IMG/VR virus record: IMGVR_UViG_3300035158_000699
Coordinates: 1-39,778 of that record
DNA length: 39,778 nt
From: a virus
Reading direction: 5' to 3' (one strand)
Shown: positions 7,035-15,848 of the stretch, one piece after another
How the letters are laid out: every line of letters starts with the position of its first letter
How positions within the stretch are numbered: position 1 is the stretch's first letter
Translations under genes and position numbers: made by a program
The notes under the pieces: model-generated
The model's database searches: none
The model's input: the letters and a program-made list of their open reading frames with translations, nothing else
Told to the model about the DNA's origin: nothing

Positions 7035-7123
7035 CCCACCAAACAATCAAATGGACCAATCGACCAACATTCTAAAATTAGTTGAATTTAATAAGCCGTT
7101 AAGGTAAATAGGAGGAGTGTACT

Positions 7124-7576
7124 ATGACCGAGCTAAGACATAAGATTTTGGGCACTGTGGGTGCTCCAATGGAAAAACAAGAAACTACTACCGAGCCAAT
7201 GTCAGATGTAGATTTGCAATCTCTCATCGAACTTGGGTGTGTTAAGGACACAGTGGAAATTGATTCCTTTCAGTTTGTTATGCGTTCACTTGGCGCAACC
7301 GAAAGGTTTGAACTTGCAAAACAGTTTACTGACGCTGAACTTCCAGATGAAGAGCAGTTTAAGTTTAATGTAAAACTACTTGCTATGGCAATAGAATCGA
7401 TAAATGGAAAGCCACTAGAAGAACTACACCCCAATCCTAAAGAAGATGTATTATCGGCAAAAATGGATATTATTGCTGCCCTACAAGCTCCCGTTATTGC
7501 AAAGTTACTTGAGTTTTACACCTCTGTTATGGATCGTTGTGATAAGCAGTTTGGGGTGGAGCAAGTAAAAAACTAG
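7124..7576 (+). CDS. Tail assembly chaperone, short form (gpG-like)
   Basis: A 150-aa acidic soluble protein, started by ATG with a strong AGGAGG upstream. It lies between the tube and tape-measure genes, the usual place of the tail assembly chaperone, which in many phages binds the tape measure and recruits tube subunits but is not in the finished virion. The core has 'DTVEIDSFQFVMRSLGATER' and then 'AIESINGKPLEELHPNP', a pattern seen in such chaperones. Its 3' end carries the heptamer A AAA AAC directly before the TAG, so a fraction of ribosomes is expected to shift -1 and make a longer fusion with the next frame. The role is by position, size and frameshift signal; sequence similarity to lambda gpG cannot be judged by eye. 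Confidence 0.8.
   Translation: MTELRHKILGTVGAPMEKQETTTEPMSDVDLQSLIELGCVKDTVEIDSFQFVMRSLGATERFELAKQFTDAELPDEEQFKFNVKLLAMAIESINGKPLEELHPNPKEDVLSAKMDIIAALQAPVIAKLLEFYTSVMDRCDKQFGVEQVKN
7567..7573 (+). promoter_or_regulatory. Programmed -1 ribosomal frameshift site, A AAA AAC
   Basis: In the chaperone frame the bases read gtA AAA AAC TAG, a canonical X XXY YYZ slippery heptamer with the stop codon immediately after it. A -1 slip puts ribosomes into a frame that stays open to 7992. A short stem, 7576-7580 with 7593-7597 (four pairs plus G-U), lies 2 bases downstream and might act as a weak stimulator. Confidence 0.88.
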
Positions 7577-7992
7577 CCGAGGGGTCATCACATCGGTTGC
7601 GATGGAAACTTTGTAAAGTATATCAAAGACCAGTAGATGACCCAATGTTTGAAGAAATGACTGCACAGCAGGCATTGTGGTATCAAATACAAATTTCATT
7701 AGATATGAAAGAACAGTTTGAACTTTTAAGAGATGTTGCTGAACACAATGCGATGTTCATGAATCCAGAAGCTGTGCAACAGGTAAGAGATGCTAGAGAG
7801 AATTCGTTTGAAACCTCAGATGAAGATTTTGATTCGCTATTAGAGGAAACATTTGGTAGGAGTATCTCCAAGGAAGAGAACCAAGAAGTGGTAGATGTTA
7901 TGGAAATGTTAAAACAGGATAGGGAGTCGTCTAAATATTCTTCAGTAATGGATTTAGATCTGGACGAGGTAAGCTTCACACCCTTTAAATGA
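7573..7992 (+). CDS. Tail assembly chaperone extension, made by -1 frameshift (gpGT-like)
   Basis: This frame has no good start of its own: the first in-frame initiator is a TTG at 7597 with no Shine-Dalgarno. It is open back through the slippery heptamer. The expected product joins 7124-7573 to 7573-7992, about 289 aa, passing from 'EQVKN' into 'LAEGSSHRLRWKLCKVYQRP'. The extension has 'FEEMTAQQALWYQIQISLD', typical of the T domain of many phage chaperones, and then a long acidic helical tail ('SDEDFDSLLEETF', 'DVMEMLKQDRES'). In lambda-type systems the T part contacts the tube subunits while G coats the tape measure. The fusion is inferred from the slippery site and the missing start, both visible in the sequence. 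Confidence 0.85.
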   Translation, partial: LAEGSSHRLRWKLCKVYQRPVDDPMFEEMTAQQALWYQIQISLDMKEQFELLRDVAEHNAMFMNPEAVQQVRDARENSFETSDEDFDSLLEETFGRSISKEENQEVVDVMEMLKQDRESSKYSSVMDLDLDEVSFTPFK

Positions 7993-8002
7993 GGTATGCT
8001 GA

Positions 8003-10339
8003 ATGTTTGATATCCAAGAAATTACAAATTATTTAAAAAGCATAGAGGGCTTTGCTGCTAAAACAGAAGAGGGAAATAATGCACTAAAGAGGCTTCAGCA
8101 GATTTATGGACAGCTTCTTACACAGCAAAGCCGATTTGGTGCCAGTCTAAAAGATATTGGTGAGCAAGCCAGTCTAACAAAAGACAAGTTAACTCAAGTT
8201 GGCAGTACCAACCAACAGTTTCAAGGAACTCTTAGACGCGTGAGTCAAGAAATTACTCGTCTTGGTGGCAATGTAAAAACTCTTGAGCTATCTCATCTGA
8301 GCACCGAAATAGGCAAATTTACCGAAAAACTTGGTCCTGGAGCTGACGCCATAACTGGATTTAGCAAAACATTGGTTTCCCAGCTAGGCTCTGCCCTAAA
8401 CCAAAACAAAGCTCTTATGTGGGCAACCACTCTTGGCAAAAACATTGTAAACCCCACAAAAGAATGGAGTCCAATTTCCTCTAATAGAGCTTTTAAAGAT
8501 GCAAATGATTTAATGAAAGACATGTTGACCACGCAGGCCGTTGCACGCAGGTCATACATTGCTCTTGGGGATTCCGTCGGTGATGCAAATAGAAAAACCT
8601 CTCAATATTTAATGAATCTACGTACTACTCAAGCTGCTCTTGGTATGACCAAGCAAGAACAGTTGGCCTTTAACCAGGCCGCTATGATTGTTCCAAGAGT
8701 ATTGGATAGAGCTAGCGATTCTTTCCTTAAAACCATCAACATGCAGGGGCAAATGGTACAAACCTCTGGTGTGTTGCAAACAGCATTACAGCGATTTAGA
8801 ATGACAGGTGCCGAAGCTGGACAAGCAGTTACAAATGCTTTTCTGCAGTCTGGTCTTTCTGCCGAGCAGTTTGCAGATTTTCTAGGACAAGCAAATGCTG
8901 CCCTTCGTGGAACTGATATTGATGCCAAAACTGCATTAACTCAAATGCTTAATGCTAATGCTGTGATGGGTATTCTCGGAGATCAGGCCAGTAGAAGTAC
9001 ATCTTTGTGGCATGAGTTTGCTACGACATTAAGAAGTAGTGGAGTAGCGGCAGATCAGGTAGGGAAAATTGTAAGCAGTGTAACGGAAAACATTACCAAC
9101 ATGAGTACACAAAATCGCGCCTTCATAGGTATGATGAGCGGGATGTTTCAGGGTGCAACGGCTCTTGGTGGTGCTCTCCGTATGGAACTTGCTATGAGAA
9201 GCCCTGGGGGCATGGAACAAAATCTTGAAGCACTGACCAGCACACTGGCACGATTTGGTGGCGGCAGAATTATTACTTTAGAGCAAGCTGCCAATAACCC
9301 ACAGCTTGAGATGCAATTTGTTTTGCAACGGCAGATGCTACAAAAACTTGGCGTCGCTGGAACAGCTCAACAACAAAATAGAATTTTGGAAGTTTTACAG
9401 GGTGTTCAACGCGGCGGTGTTTCCAGAATGCAAGGTGGAAGAGAGCTAAGAGATGTAATGAATAAGGGCAGAAACATTCAGGAACAACTGGTTACATCCA
9501 TAGAAAGAGTTGAACAAACATTACAAACTGGTTTAGTAAGAACCGCCAATGCACATCTTGGAAACATAGATAAAGCCCTTGAAGGTTTTAATAGGGCTCT
9601 GGGGATAGGACGAACTGCGGCTGCAGGTGACGAGCCTATAAGCAGAAGTGGTATAGGTAGGGTCGGCAGAGCAATGGCTTCACAAAGTGCCGCTGACTTT
9701 AGACAACAACTTGTGGCGGGTTTTGGTTTAATAGGAGGGGAGGTTCGCAGAACCATGGTACCTGGAACTGGATCTAGATTAGCACCTTTAGGTTTGCGTG
9801 GAGAAAGATTGCGAGGGGTTAGGGCAGAGCCAGGATTAAATATGAACCAAAACATTCTACGTACTTTTGGCAGTGCTTTAAGAGCATTTAGAAACGCCCT
9901 AACTGGACAAGAAAATAGAGTACAATTGAGAAGAGAAAATTTGAGAGCGGCTAGATTACCAGCGCTGCCTGGAATGGCAGCAGTGCCTGGAACTACAGGA
10001 CCAGCTGCTCAAGCAATAGCTAGGGGTCCAAGTAGATTGCCAGCGCTGAGATCTCAGCAAATGAGTCAAACATTACAACAAGTCAATCGTACTGCGACCG
10101 CTACAAGAACTGCGTTCCCTCCAGGCCTTGAAGAAATACTTAGGGGCACTACAGGAGGTGCTGCTGCCGCTCCTGCTACGGGAGGTCCTGCTACACCTGC
10201 GGCAACAGTCACCGCTACAGAGTCAATTATTACCGTGAAAATTGAGTCTGGAAACCAAGAGTTACGTAACACGATAACAAAAATATTAAAGGATACGCTA
10301 GCAAAAGAAATGAAGAAATATGTTAGCGCGGAGAGGTAA
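8003..10339 (+). CDS. Tape measure protein
   Basis: A 778-aa mostly helical protein directly after the frameshifted chaperones, the standard place of the tape measure, which fills the tube and sets its length. The N-terminal 150 residues look coiled-coil forming ('LKRLQQIYGQLLTQQSRFG', 'GTLRRVSQEITRLGGNVKTL'). The middle is Gln-, Ala- and Met-rich. The C-terminal 200 residues are Arg-, Pro- and Ala-rich low complexity before a final helix 'NTITKILKDTLAKEMKK'. At the usual 1.5 angstrom per residue a helix of this length would match a tail of roughly 115 nm. I see no lysozyme or peptidase motif and no strong membrane helix. A GAGG precedes the start; the end meets the next ATG (TAATG). Confidence 0.8.
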   Translation: MFDIQEITNYLKSIEGFAAKTEEGNNALKRLQQIYGQLLTQQSRFGASLKDIGEQASLTKDKLTQVGSTNQQFQGTLRRVSQEITRLGGNVKTLELSHLSTEIGKFTEKLGPGADAITGFSKTLVSQLGSALNQNKALMWATTLGKNIVNPTKEWSPISSNRAFKDANDLMKDMLTTQAVARRSYIALGDSVGDANRKTSQYLMNLRTTQAALGMTKQEQLAFNQAAMIVPRVLDRASDSFLKTINMQGQMVQTSGVLQTALQRFRMTGAEAGQAVTNAFLQSGLSAEQFADFLGQANAALRGTDIDAKTALTQMLNANAVMGILGDQASRSTSLWHEFATTLRSSGVAADQVGKIVSSVTENITNMSTQNRAFIGMMSGMFQGATALGGALRMELAMRSPGGMEQNLEALTSTLARFGGGRIITLEQAANNPQLEMQFVLQRQMLQKLGVAGTAQQQNRILEVLQGVQRGGVSRMQGGRELRDVMNKGRNIQEQLVTSIERVEQTLQTGLVRTANAHLGNIDKALEGFNRALGIGRTAAAGDEPISRSGIGRVGRAMASQSAADFRQQLVAGFGLIGGEVRRTMVPGTGSRLAPLGLRGERLRGVRAEPGLNMNQNILRTFGSALRAFRNALTGQENRVQLRRENLRAARLPALPGMAAVPGTTGPAAQAIARGPSRLPALRSQQMSQTLQQVNRTATATRTAFPPGLEEILRGTTGGAAAAPATGGPATPAATVTATESIITVKIESGNQELRNTITKILKDTLAKEMKKYVSAER

Positions 10340-11127
10340 TGATGGCCACCAAACACAATAGTAGAGAGGGCAACCGACAGCTTCCCGATATTGTAGCAAA
10401 TAATCCACAAACTCCAAAGGGTATAAAATCTCGTCAACTAATACGTTGGAGAGTGCCAGGTCTTGGTTTTGTAGATATGTATATTAACCCACAGCAAATG
10501 GATATCACAGAGAAAAAGGTTATCCAAAAACAACGTACAAAAGGTGGCTATGTCGTACAATACTGGGGTGAAGAGTTAACGACCATTAGGTTACAAGGTA
10601 GCACTGGTGCTTCAGGAATCGAAGGCATTAATATTTTGCGTAAAGTATATCGTGCAGAACAAGATTCGTTTCAACAGGTGTCTCAAATGCTTGCTGACAG
10701 AGCAAATGCTTTTTCTGTTGGTGGTAATTTATCAAGTTTAATAGGTGCTGGTGCTCAGCAATCTGCTGGAAATCTTGCTGGAAATATATCTGGCGGATTG
10801 GTTACAGGGCTATTTGGCGGTAGTAACGCACCATCAACACTTCCCACTCTAGGATCTTTAGCCGTTTCTGTAGAGCTATATTTTCAAGGCTGGGTTTTCA
10901 AGGGCTTCTTTGAAGATTTTGCTGTGCAAGAATCAGTGGCTAACGGCGTTGGTGTGTATAACTATACTCTTAATTTTACTGTTCTTGATAGAAGAGGAGA
11001 GCGCTCCAACTATATGCCTTGGCATCGCAATCCTGCTATTCTTGATCCAGATTCTAATAAGCCTAAAAGCTATTACAAATCTGATGCCAAGAATACTCCC
11101 TTAAACTTTGGCGGAGAGAAAGAATGA
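10339..11127 (+). CDS. Baseplate/tail structural protein, hub-associated
   Basis: A 262-aa protein between tape measure and hub. The N-terminal half is a compact domain with 'GFVDMYINPQQMDI', then 'QKQRTKGGYVVQYWGEEL' and 'IRLQGSTGASGIEGIN', followed by 'VYRAEQDSF'. The centre is Gly/Ala-rich ('AGAQQSAGNLAGNISGG'). The C-terminal part contains 'SVELYFQGWVFKGFFEDFAV' and 'YNYTLNFTVLDRRGE'. Proteins with this arrangement sit between tape measure and hub genes in contractile-tail phages and are thought to start the tube on the baseplate (compare XkdP-like or gp48/gp54-like roles). That role is inferred from position; no LysM motif is evident. It overlaps the hub gene by 4 bases (ATGA). Confidence 0.55.
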   Translation: MMATKHNSREGNRQLPDIVANNPQTPKGIKSRQLIRWRVPGLGFVDMYINPQQMDITEKKVIQKQRTKGGYVVQYWGEELTTIRLQGSTGASGIEGINILRKVYRAEQDSFQQVSQMLADRANAFSVGGNLSSLIGAGAQQSAGNLAGNISGGLVTGLFGGSNAPSTLPTLGSLAVSVELYFQGWVFKGFFEDFAVQESVANGVGVYNYTLNFTVLDRRGERSNYMPWHRNPAILDPDSNKPKSYYKSDAKNTPLNFGGEKE

Positions 11128-14100
11128 CAATTATCTTAACAACGCAACCAAACCTGTCAGATGATAAAACTCTTAACATATTAGGCGATTTTGGTGATGC
11201 AGTTGGCATACCTGGATTTCCACAACCAAACAGAGATCGTGGGGCCAGAAATGCATTTGATGCGGTTCAGAGTGATATTAACAATGTCATAGATAAGCTG
11301 ACGGGGCGTTCCAACCAAGAACAATTTGACCCTAGTTATGTCGGAGATGGCCGTCAAAGAATACCTGGCGGCACAGTCCAAGGTGGAAAAGTGCCTCCCT
11401 TAGAAGAGGCCAATGTTAGGCAGGTTTATAGCCAAACTCCACATATTAGTGTAATAGTAAAGAAGAAGGCGTTTTCGGGATTAAGTCATCTTTATGATAC
11501 CACATTCATGGATAAGGCTGAGCAATGGTTGCTTCGGTCCATTAAGCGCATGGTTGCTGCTAAGTGCGAGACTATGGCCCTATATGAAAGGTTAACAAAA
11601 GCACAGAGGCTTGAGGATTTGGGCGCGAAGCCTGGTTTGATTTTAGCTTCTTTAATATCTTCATTGGCAGAAGATTTGGGTCAAGTTGATTATTTCACTT
11701 CAGCAATGCAATTGCAGAGAACTATGGCAGACAGACAGCCTCCAGAAGTAACAACCTATCACGTTGATGCTGCTTTTCCAATAGTAGAAAATCTAGGCCC
11801 TGGTATTGGTGTTTTTGAACTTACATCGGTTTCAGGTGTTAATACGAACCTAAACCTAGAAGGGAGTGGTACTGCCTCTTTTGAAATTGAAGACCCCTAT
11901 CGAATATTAATTGTCACAGAACATGATATTGAGACTGCCATTAGAGATTCCGCTCTTTCGAGGTTTGTGGATGCTGTGAGCACTGCGGCAGGTCTATCTC
12001 TTTCAACCGCACAATCAAGTGATTCTATACTACAAAAAACCAGACAAAGTAATGGAAAAAGTGCTATAACATTTTCTGTTGGGGTGGGTAGTAATTCTGG
12101 AGTAACAGCAACCATAGATGCTATCGGTTTTGAGATTACTGAAAACAATCTAGGTGATGTTCCAGAGCCACACACTTTAAGTGATGAAGAGGAAACACTG
12201 TTTAAAAGCGTAATGAGCAACCTTAAAAATTATGAGTTTGCGATGCGCAAGAACTTATTAAGTGGTTTGGGGAATCTAAACTCACAAGAGCTTAAAGAGC
12301 AGGTGAGATATGTGAGAGAGAAACTTAGACTATACCACATGGGAAAGGCTATTATACAGCCAACAGACTCTGTTCATATTTATATCGATGGTGGGACCAG
12401 ACGACTTGGAGAGACCGGAGATGTGGAAGATCCTAATGAAAAATTTAATTTAACTACCGTAACCGGTGCACTAAGTGCAGCTGGCAATATTTTAGGGCTT
12501 CAAAACGAAGCTCAAGTTGATGATGATCTCTTAAGAATCGAATGGCGCAAAGAGGGCCAGCACATGAAGTTTAAAGATTTTAGAGTGCTGCGCACACTTC
12601 AGGGCAGTGGGGAGGGCGGAACTCACGTTTTTGGTGGTATGGTAAACTCTGTTACTGATAAATATGACGCGAGTTCGGGGAAATTTACATTGTCCGTGTC
12701 TTGTGGGTCAAACATGGAATGGCTTAAGTTGTCAAGATTTAATCAATCTCCATCTTTAAAACAGGTGCAGGGCATAGTTTATGATCCTCTAACTCCCTTT
12801 AAAATTGAAGTTGATAAGGCTACTGGGCTTCCAACAGGCAAACCAGAGTGGCTAGATGAAAATCAACAGATTTTAAATAGTCCTAAAAACAAGCCAAAAA
12901 TATATTTCAATAATGGGGAGAAAGTAGGGACACAGCTAAAAACCGAAGACGATGCGGCTCAGGATATTAGGCAGGCTGGCGGAAACATATTAACTCTCTA
13001 TCAACATGCTCCAGGACTTGTGTACAGATGGAAGCCTGGTATAATGACAGCCACCTATAATATGGCAACAGTCGATCCAAAAGATGGGACTGCTGTGAGT
13101 TATAAACAACTTAGAAGAGAGGTAGGTTTTTATAGTTCGAACACGCCATTTGATAATATGGATGCAGCAAACATAATTAGTCTCCTCGTAACAGGTAGGC
13201 CATATGATCCAGTTCGGTTTGTGCAAAGCGCACTTCAAACAGGATCTTTTGCCGTAGACAGCACCTATAATGATTTTCGTCATTATTTTCACACCTTTCT
13301 AGATGTACAACAAAGTATTAATTTTGTTCAGGGAAACTTCTCTCCTTTTAAAACCTATAATGTGAGTCCAAAAACATTTGCGGACGGCATTAGTTTGCAG
13401 CAACAATTAACAAATAAATCATCTAGGCTTATGCAGTTAAGAACTCAGCTTGCAGATTTGGAAGATAAATATTATGCAATTAAAGATGCTAGCAGTCCCA
13501 TTAAAAAGGGCTTAAGTCCTAAAATTAGTTCACTAAGAACTCAAATAAGTGCTTTAATCACAGAGATAAATGGTGATTCCAATGACGCAACGAACCTAAA
13601 GGGAAGTGCTCTATATGTAGCAGGTAATGATATAACATTTGATCTGCTGGGTGGGGATAATAACGTAAAACTTTTTGGCGATCGTCTAAGACATGCATCT
13701 CTCAGGAGAAGAGAAGATGTTATTAGGGGAAGAGATAGTAATTATTTAATTGTTTCAGATGAGTATGATAAGGATTATGACATTCAAGCCTTTGTTTTAA
13801 AACTTAAAGAACAATCACCTGAACTTTGGAGGAGTGATTGGAATGATATGTTAAGTATATGTCAGGAAGTTGCAAAGACACTTAACTTTGAATTTTTCTG
13901 TGATACTCAGGGCCACATTGTGTTTAGGCCGCCACAATATAATCGCACTCCTGCTACTGTGTTTAATAATCTGTTTTCTATGGAGCAGTCATCTGGAATA
14001 GGGATACTGCCAGATTTTCTCAAAAAGCTGTTTTTAAGCAGGGAACAAGCTATTTTAAAAGAGATAATTATTCTTGAGTGGGAACTTATATTAAAAGCTG

Positions 14101-15848
14101 CGATTCTCGGATGTGAAAATGAATATGTTGCGCAAGAGTTGTTAGGCAACAATGATGTTTTTGTATACAATAATTTCAGCACCGTAAGTGAAATTGCGCA
14201 GAGAAATTTTGCACAATCCCCTTCAGAAAGAAAATCATTACAGTTTGAGGTCCAAAGAGCAAACAAAAGTATACAGCTCGGCAACGGATTGAAAGGCGGA
14301 GCTTTCACCCCTAAAAGCCAGGTTAACCTACAGAAAGAGGTTCTTAAAAACGATCGTCTATATAGAGAATACATTGGTGACGTTGCTGGCGTTGGAAGCG
14401 AGGATTTGTATAATAAAGCAAGGTCTAGATTAACTCAATTAAGAGGTACGAAACTTTCTAGTATACCAGAATATAGCAAGGCTAGGGTTGGCGTCTCCAA
14501 AAATGGGCAGCGCCGTCCAGCATCGGACATAGCAAGCGCCATATCTGATGTTTCTAATATAATCAGTAGACGTTCTAAATTATTACTACTACTAGAAAAA
14601 GTCATAAATCAGAACATAGAGGTTGCCAATATGGACTCAAACGGGCAAGTTAAGTTTTCGCCAGAAGGTCTTATTAGCACTAATTATAAAAACATAAGCT
14701 CTGTTTATGATCAACTGATAGAGGATGATACTAAAAATGTTCTTGGGCACATGTCTGGAGAAAGGTTTGTTATTAAAGATGAGTACATATTAAATGCCAG
14801 CTTTGAGGAGAATCCAGCTGACATGACCACAGTACAGGTTAACGGAACTGAGCCAATTGTTGGAGGAAGTGGCAGCCTAGCTGATGTCCCAGTTTATACT
14901 GCTTTTGGGACAGATTTTGATTTGTGGAGACAGTATGGCTGGCGAGGGGATAAGAGTTTCGAGAAACCGTTTTTCTGGAGTGCCGAACTTCAATGTGCTC
15001 CATATGCAGTAATGCTGCTTTCCAGGCAAAGAAGAAATATTGTTCAGGGCACAGTCACATTAATGGGTAATGAGTATTATCAGCTTGGTGATGTGGTGTA
15101 TATAACTCACAGAAACATGTTGTATTATGTTGATTCTGTGCAGCACTCTTTCTCCTATAATAACAGTTTTACCACAACACTACATCTTAAATATGGTCAT
15201 CCTCCAGGAGAATATATTCCAACTCCGCTAGACGTAATAGGAAAGGGCTTGGTTACAAAGGGTAGGTCACACTCTGCATATAGAGTTAGAAGAGAAACGC
15301 CTGTAGAAGATACTGTTCTTGGGGTTATAGAGTTCCAAAAAAATAGCAACCACTTGCTAAAAGGTCCGAAGGGCAGAAGAAACTTCGAGGAACTTAAAAG
15401 AGTTGCTTTGATAGCTAGACAATATATAGGGAAAAGTGCCGACTCATCCTCTAGTCCTAGAATATACATAATATCTTTTGGAGGAGATGAGAATGATCAA
15501 GATACTAGAGCACAGGGTATTAGATCATGGTTTAACAGCCCTTATGCTCCAGGCCAGCCTTCTGGTGGTATAGGTGTTAGCGGGCTTGGTGATTTACCTA
15601 ATCCCACGGATTTATCCACGGAAGATAAAGAAATTATGGAATATCAAATTAACGGTGCTTTTTTGAAGGTAGAACATGTAAATCAGGCTCAAGAGTACGA
15701 AAACCTATCCCCTTCAGAAAAAGAACTTATAAGGTCAGGGCTAGTTGCTGGTCAAAAAACGATAAGTATTGATCGAACATTAGAAAATGTAATTGAAATA
15801 AGATTGCGGCAACCACCAGTAGGCGGGTGGAAAAGGAATGATTCATGA
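11124..15848 (+). CDS. Baseplate hub protein, very large (gpD/XkdQ-like)
   Basis: A 1574-aa protein, far larger than usual hub subunits of 300-500 aa. Hub-like features are spread out: 'VHIYIDGGTRR' followed by 'HVFGGMVNSVTDKYD' and 'FTLSVSCGSNMEWLKLSRF'; near residue 910 'WNDMLSICQEVAKTLNFEFF' with 'GHIVFRPPQYN'; and near 1290-1360 'RRNIVQGTVTLMGNEYYQLG', 'DVVYITHRNMLYYVDSV' and 'HSFSYNNSFTTTLHLKYG'. The last block is the pattern of gpD/XkdQ-like hub domains, which form the ring that holds the spike. The remainder (N-terminal helical part and two inserted helical regions around 780-840 and 1000-1230) is not recognised. Its stop overlaps the start of the spike gene (ATGA at 15845-15848), a typical hub/spike pair. 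Confidence 0.7.
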   Translation: MTIILTTQPNLSDDKTLNILGDFGDAVGIPGFPQPNRDRGARNAFDAVQSDINNVIDKLTGRSNQEQFDPSYVGDGRQRIPGGTVQGGKVPPLEEANVRQVYSQTPHISVIVKKKAFSGLSHLYDTTFMDKAEQWLLRSIKRMVAAKCETMALYERLTKAQRLEDLGAKPGLILASLISSLAEDLGQVDYFTSAMQLQRTMADRQPPEVTTYHVDAAFPIVENLGPGIGVFELTSVSGVNTNLNLEGSGTASFEIEDPYRILIVTEHDIETAIRDSALSRFVDAVSTAAGLSLSTAQSSDSILQKTRQSNGKSAITFSVGVGSNSGVTATIDAIGFEITENNLGDVPEPHTLSDEEETLFKSVMSNLKNYEFAMRKNLLSGLGNLNSQELKEQVRYVREKLRLYHMGKAIIQPTDSVHIYIDGGTRRLGETGDVEDPNEKFNLTTVTGALSAAGNILGLQNEAQVDDDLLRIEWRKEGQHMKFKDFRVLRTLQGSGEGGTHVFGGMVNSVTDKYDASSGKFTLSVSCGSNMEWLKLSRFNQSPSLKQVQGIVYDPLTPFKIEVDKATGLPTGKPEWLDENQQILNSPKNKPKIYFNNGEKVGTQLKTEDDAAQDIRQAGGNILTLYQHAPGLVYRWKPGIMTATYNMATVDPKDGTAVSYKQLRREVGFYSSNTPFDNMDAANIISLLVTGRPYDPVRFVQSALQTGSFAVDSTYNDFRHYFHTFLDVQQSINFVQGNFSPFKTYNVSPKTFADGISLQQQLTNKSSRLMQLRTQLADLEDKYYAIKDASSPIKKGLSPKISSLRTQISALITEINGDSNDATNLKGSALYVAGNDITFDLLGGDNNVKLFGDRLRHASLRRREDVIRGRDSNYLIVSDEYDKDYDIQAFVLKLKEQSPELWRSDWNDMLSICQEVAKTLNFEFFCDTQGHIVFRPPQYNRTPATVFNNLFSMEQSSGIGILPDFLKKLFLSREQAILKEIIILEWELILKAAILGCENEYVAQELLGNNDVFVYNNFSTVSEIAQRNFAQSPSERKSLQFEVQRANKSIQLGNGLKGGAFTPKSQVNLQKEVLKNDRLYREYIGDVAGVGSEDLYNKARSRLTQLRGTKLSSIPEYSKARVGVSKNGQRRPASDIASAISDVSNIISRRSKLLLLLEKVINQNIEVANMDSNGQVKFSPEGLISTNYKNISSVYDQLIEDDTKNVLGHMSGERFVIKDEYILNASFEENPADMTTVQVNGTEPIVGGSGSLADVPVYTAFGTDFDLWRQYGWRGDKSFEKPFFWSAELQCAPYAVMLLSRQRRNIVQGTVTLMGNEYYQLGDVVYITHRNMLYYVDSVQHSFSYNNSFTTTLHLKYGHPPGEYIPTPLDVIGKGLVTKGRSHSAYRVRRETPVEDTVLGVIEFQKNSNHLLKGPKGRRNFEELKRVALIARQYIGKSADSSSSPRIYIISFGGDENDQDTRAQGIRSWFNSPYAPGQPSGGIGVSGLGDLPNPTDLSTEDKEIMEYQINGAFLKVEHVNQAQEYENLSPSEKELIRSGLVAGQKTISIDRTLENVIEIRLRQPPVGGWKRNDS

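Noticed and set aside
7051-7107. An 18-codon ORF between the terminator and the chaperone gene
   Set aside because: It has no ribosome binding site and no recognisable sequence; the gap is better read as leader.
7080-7110. Promoter TTGAAT-17-TAAATA before the chaperone gene
   Set aside because: The -10 matches at only 3 positions and the start would fall on the Shine-Dalgarno region, leaving almost no leader.
7597-7992. Independent gene started by TTG 7597
   Set aside because: It has no Shine-Dalgarno, a rare start, and an open frame back to a canonical -1 slippery site; frameshift expression explains it better.
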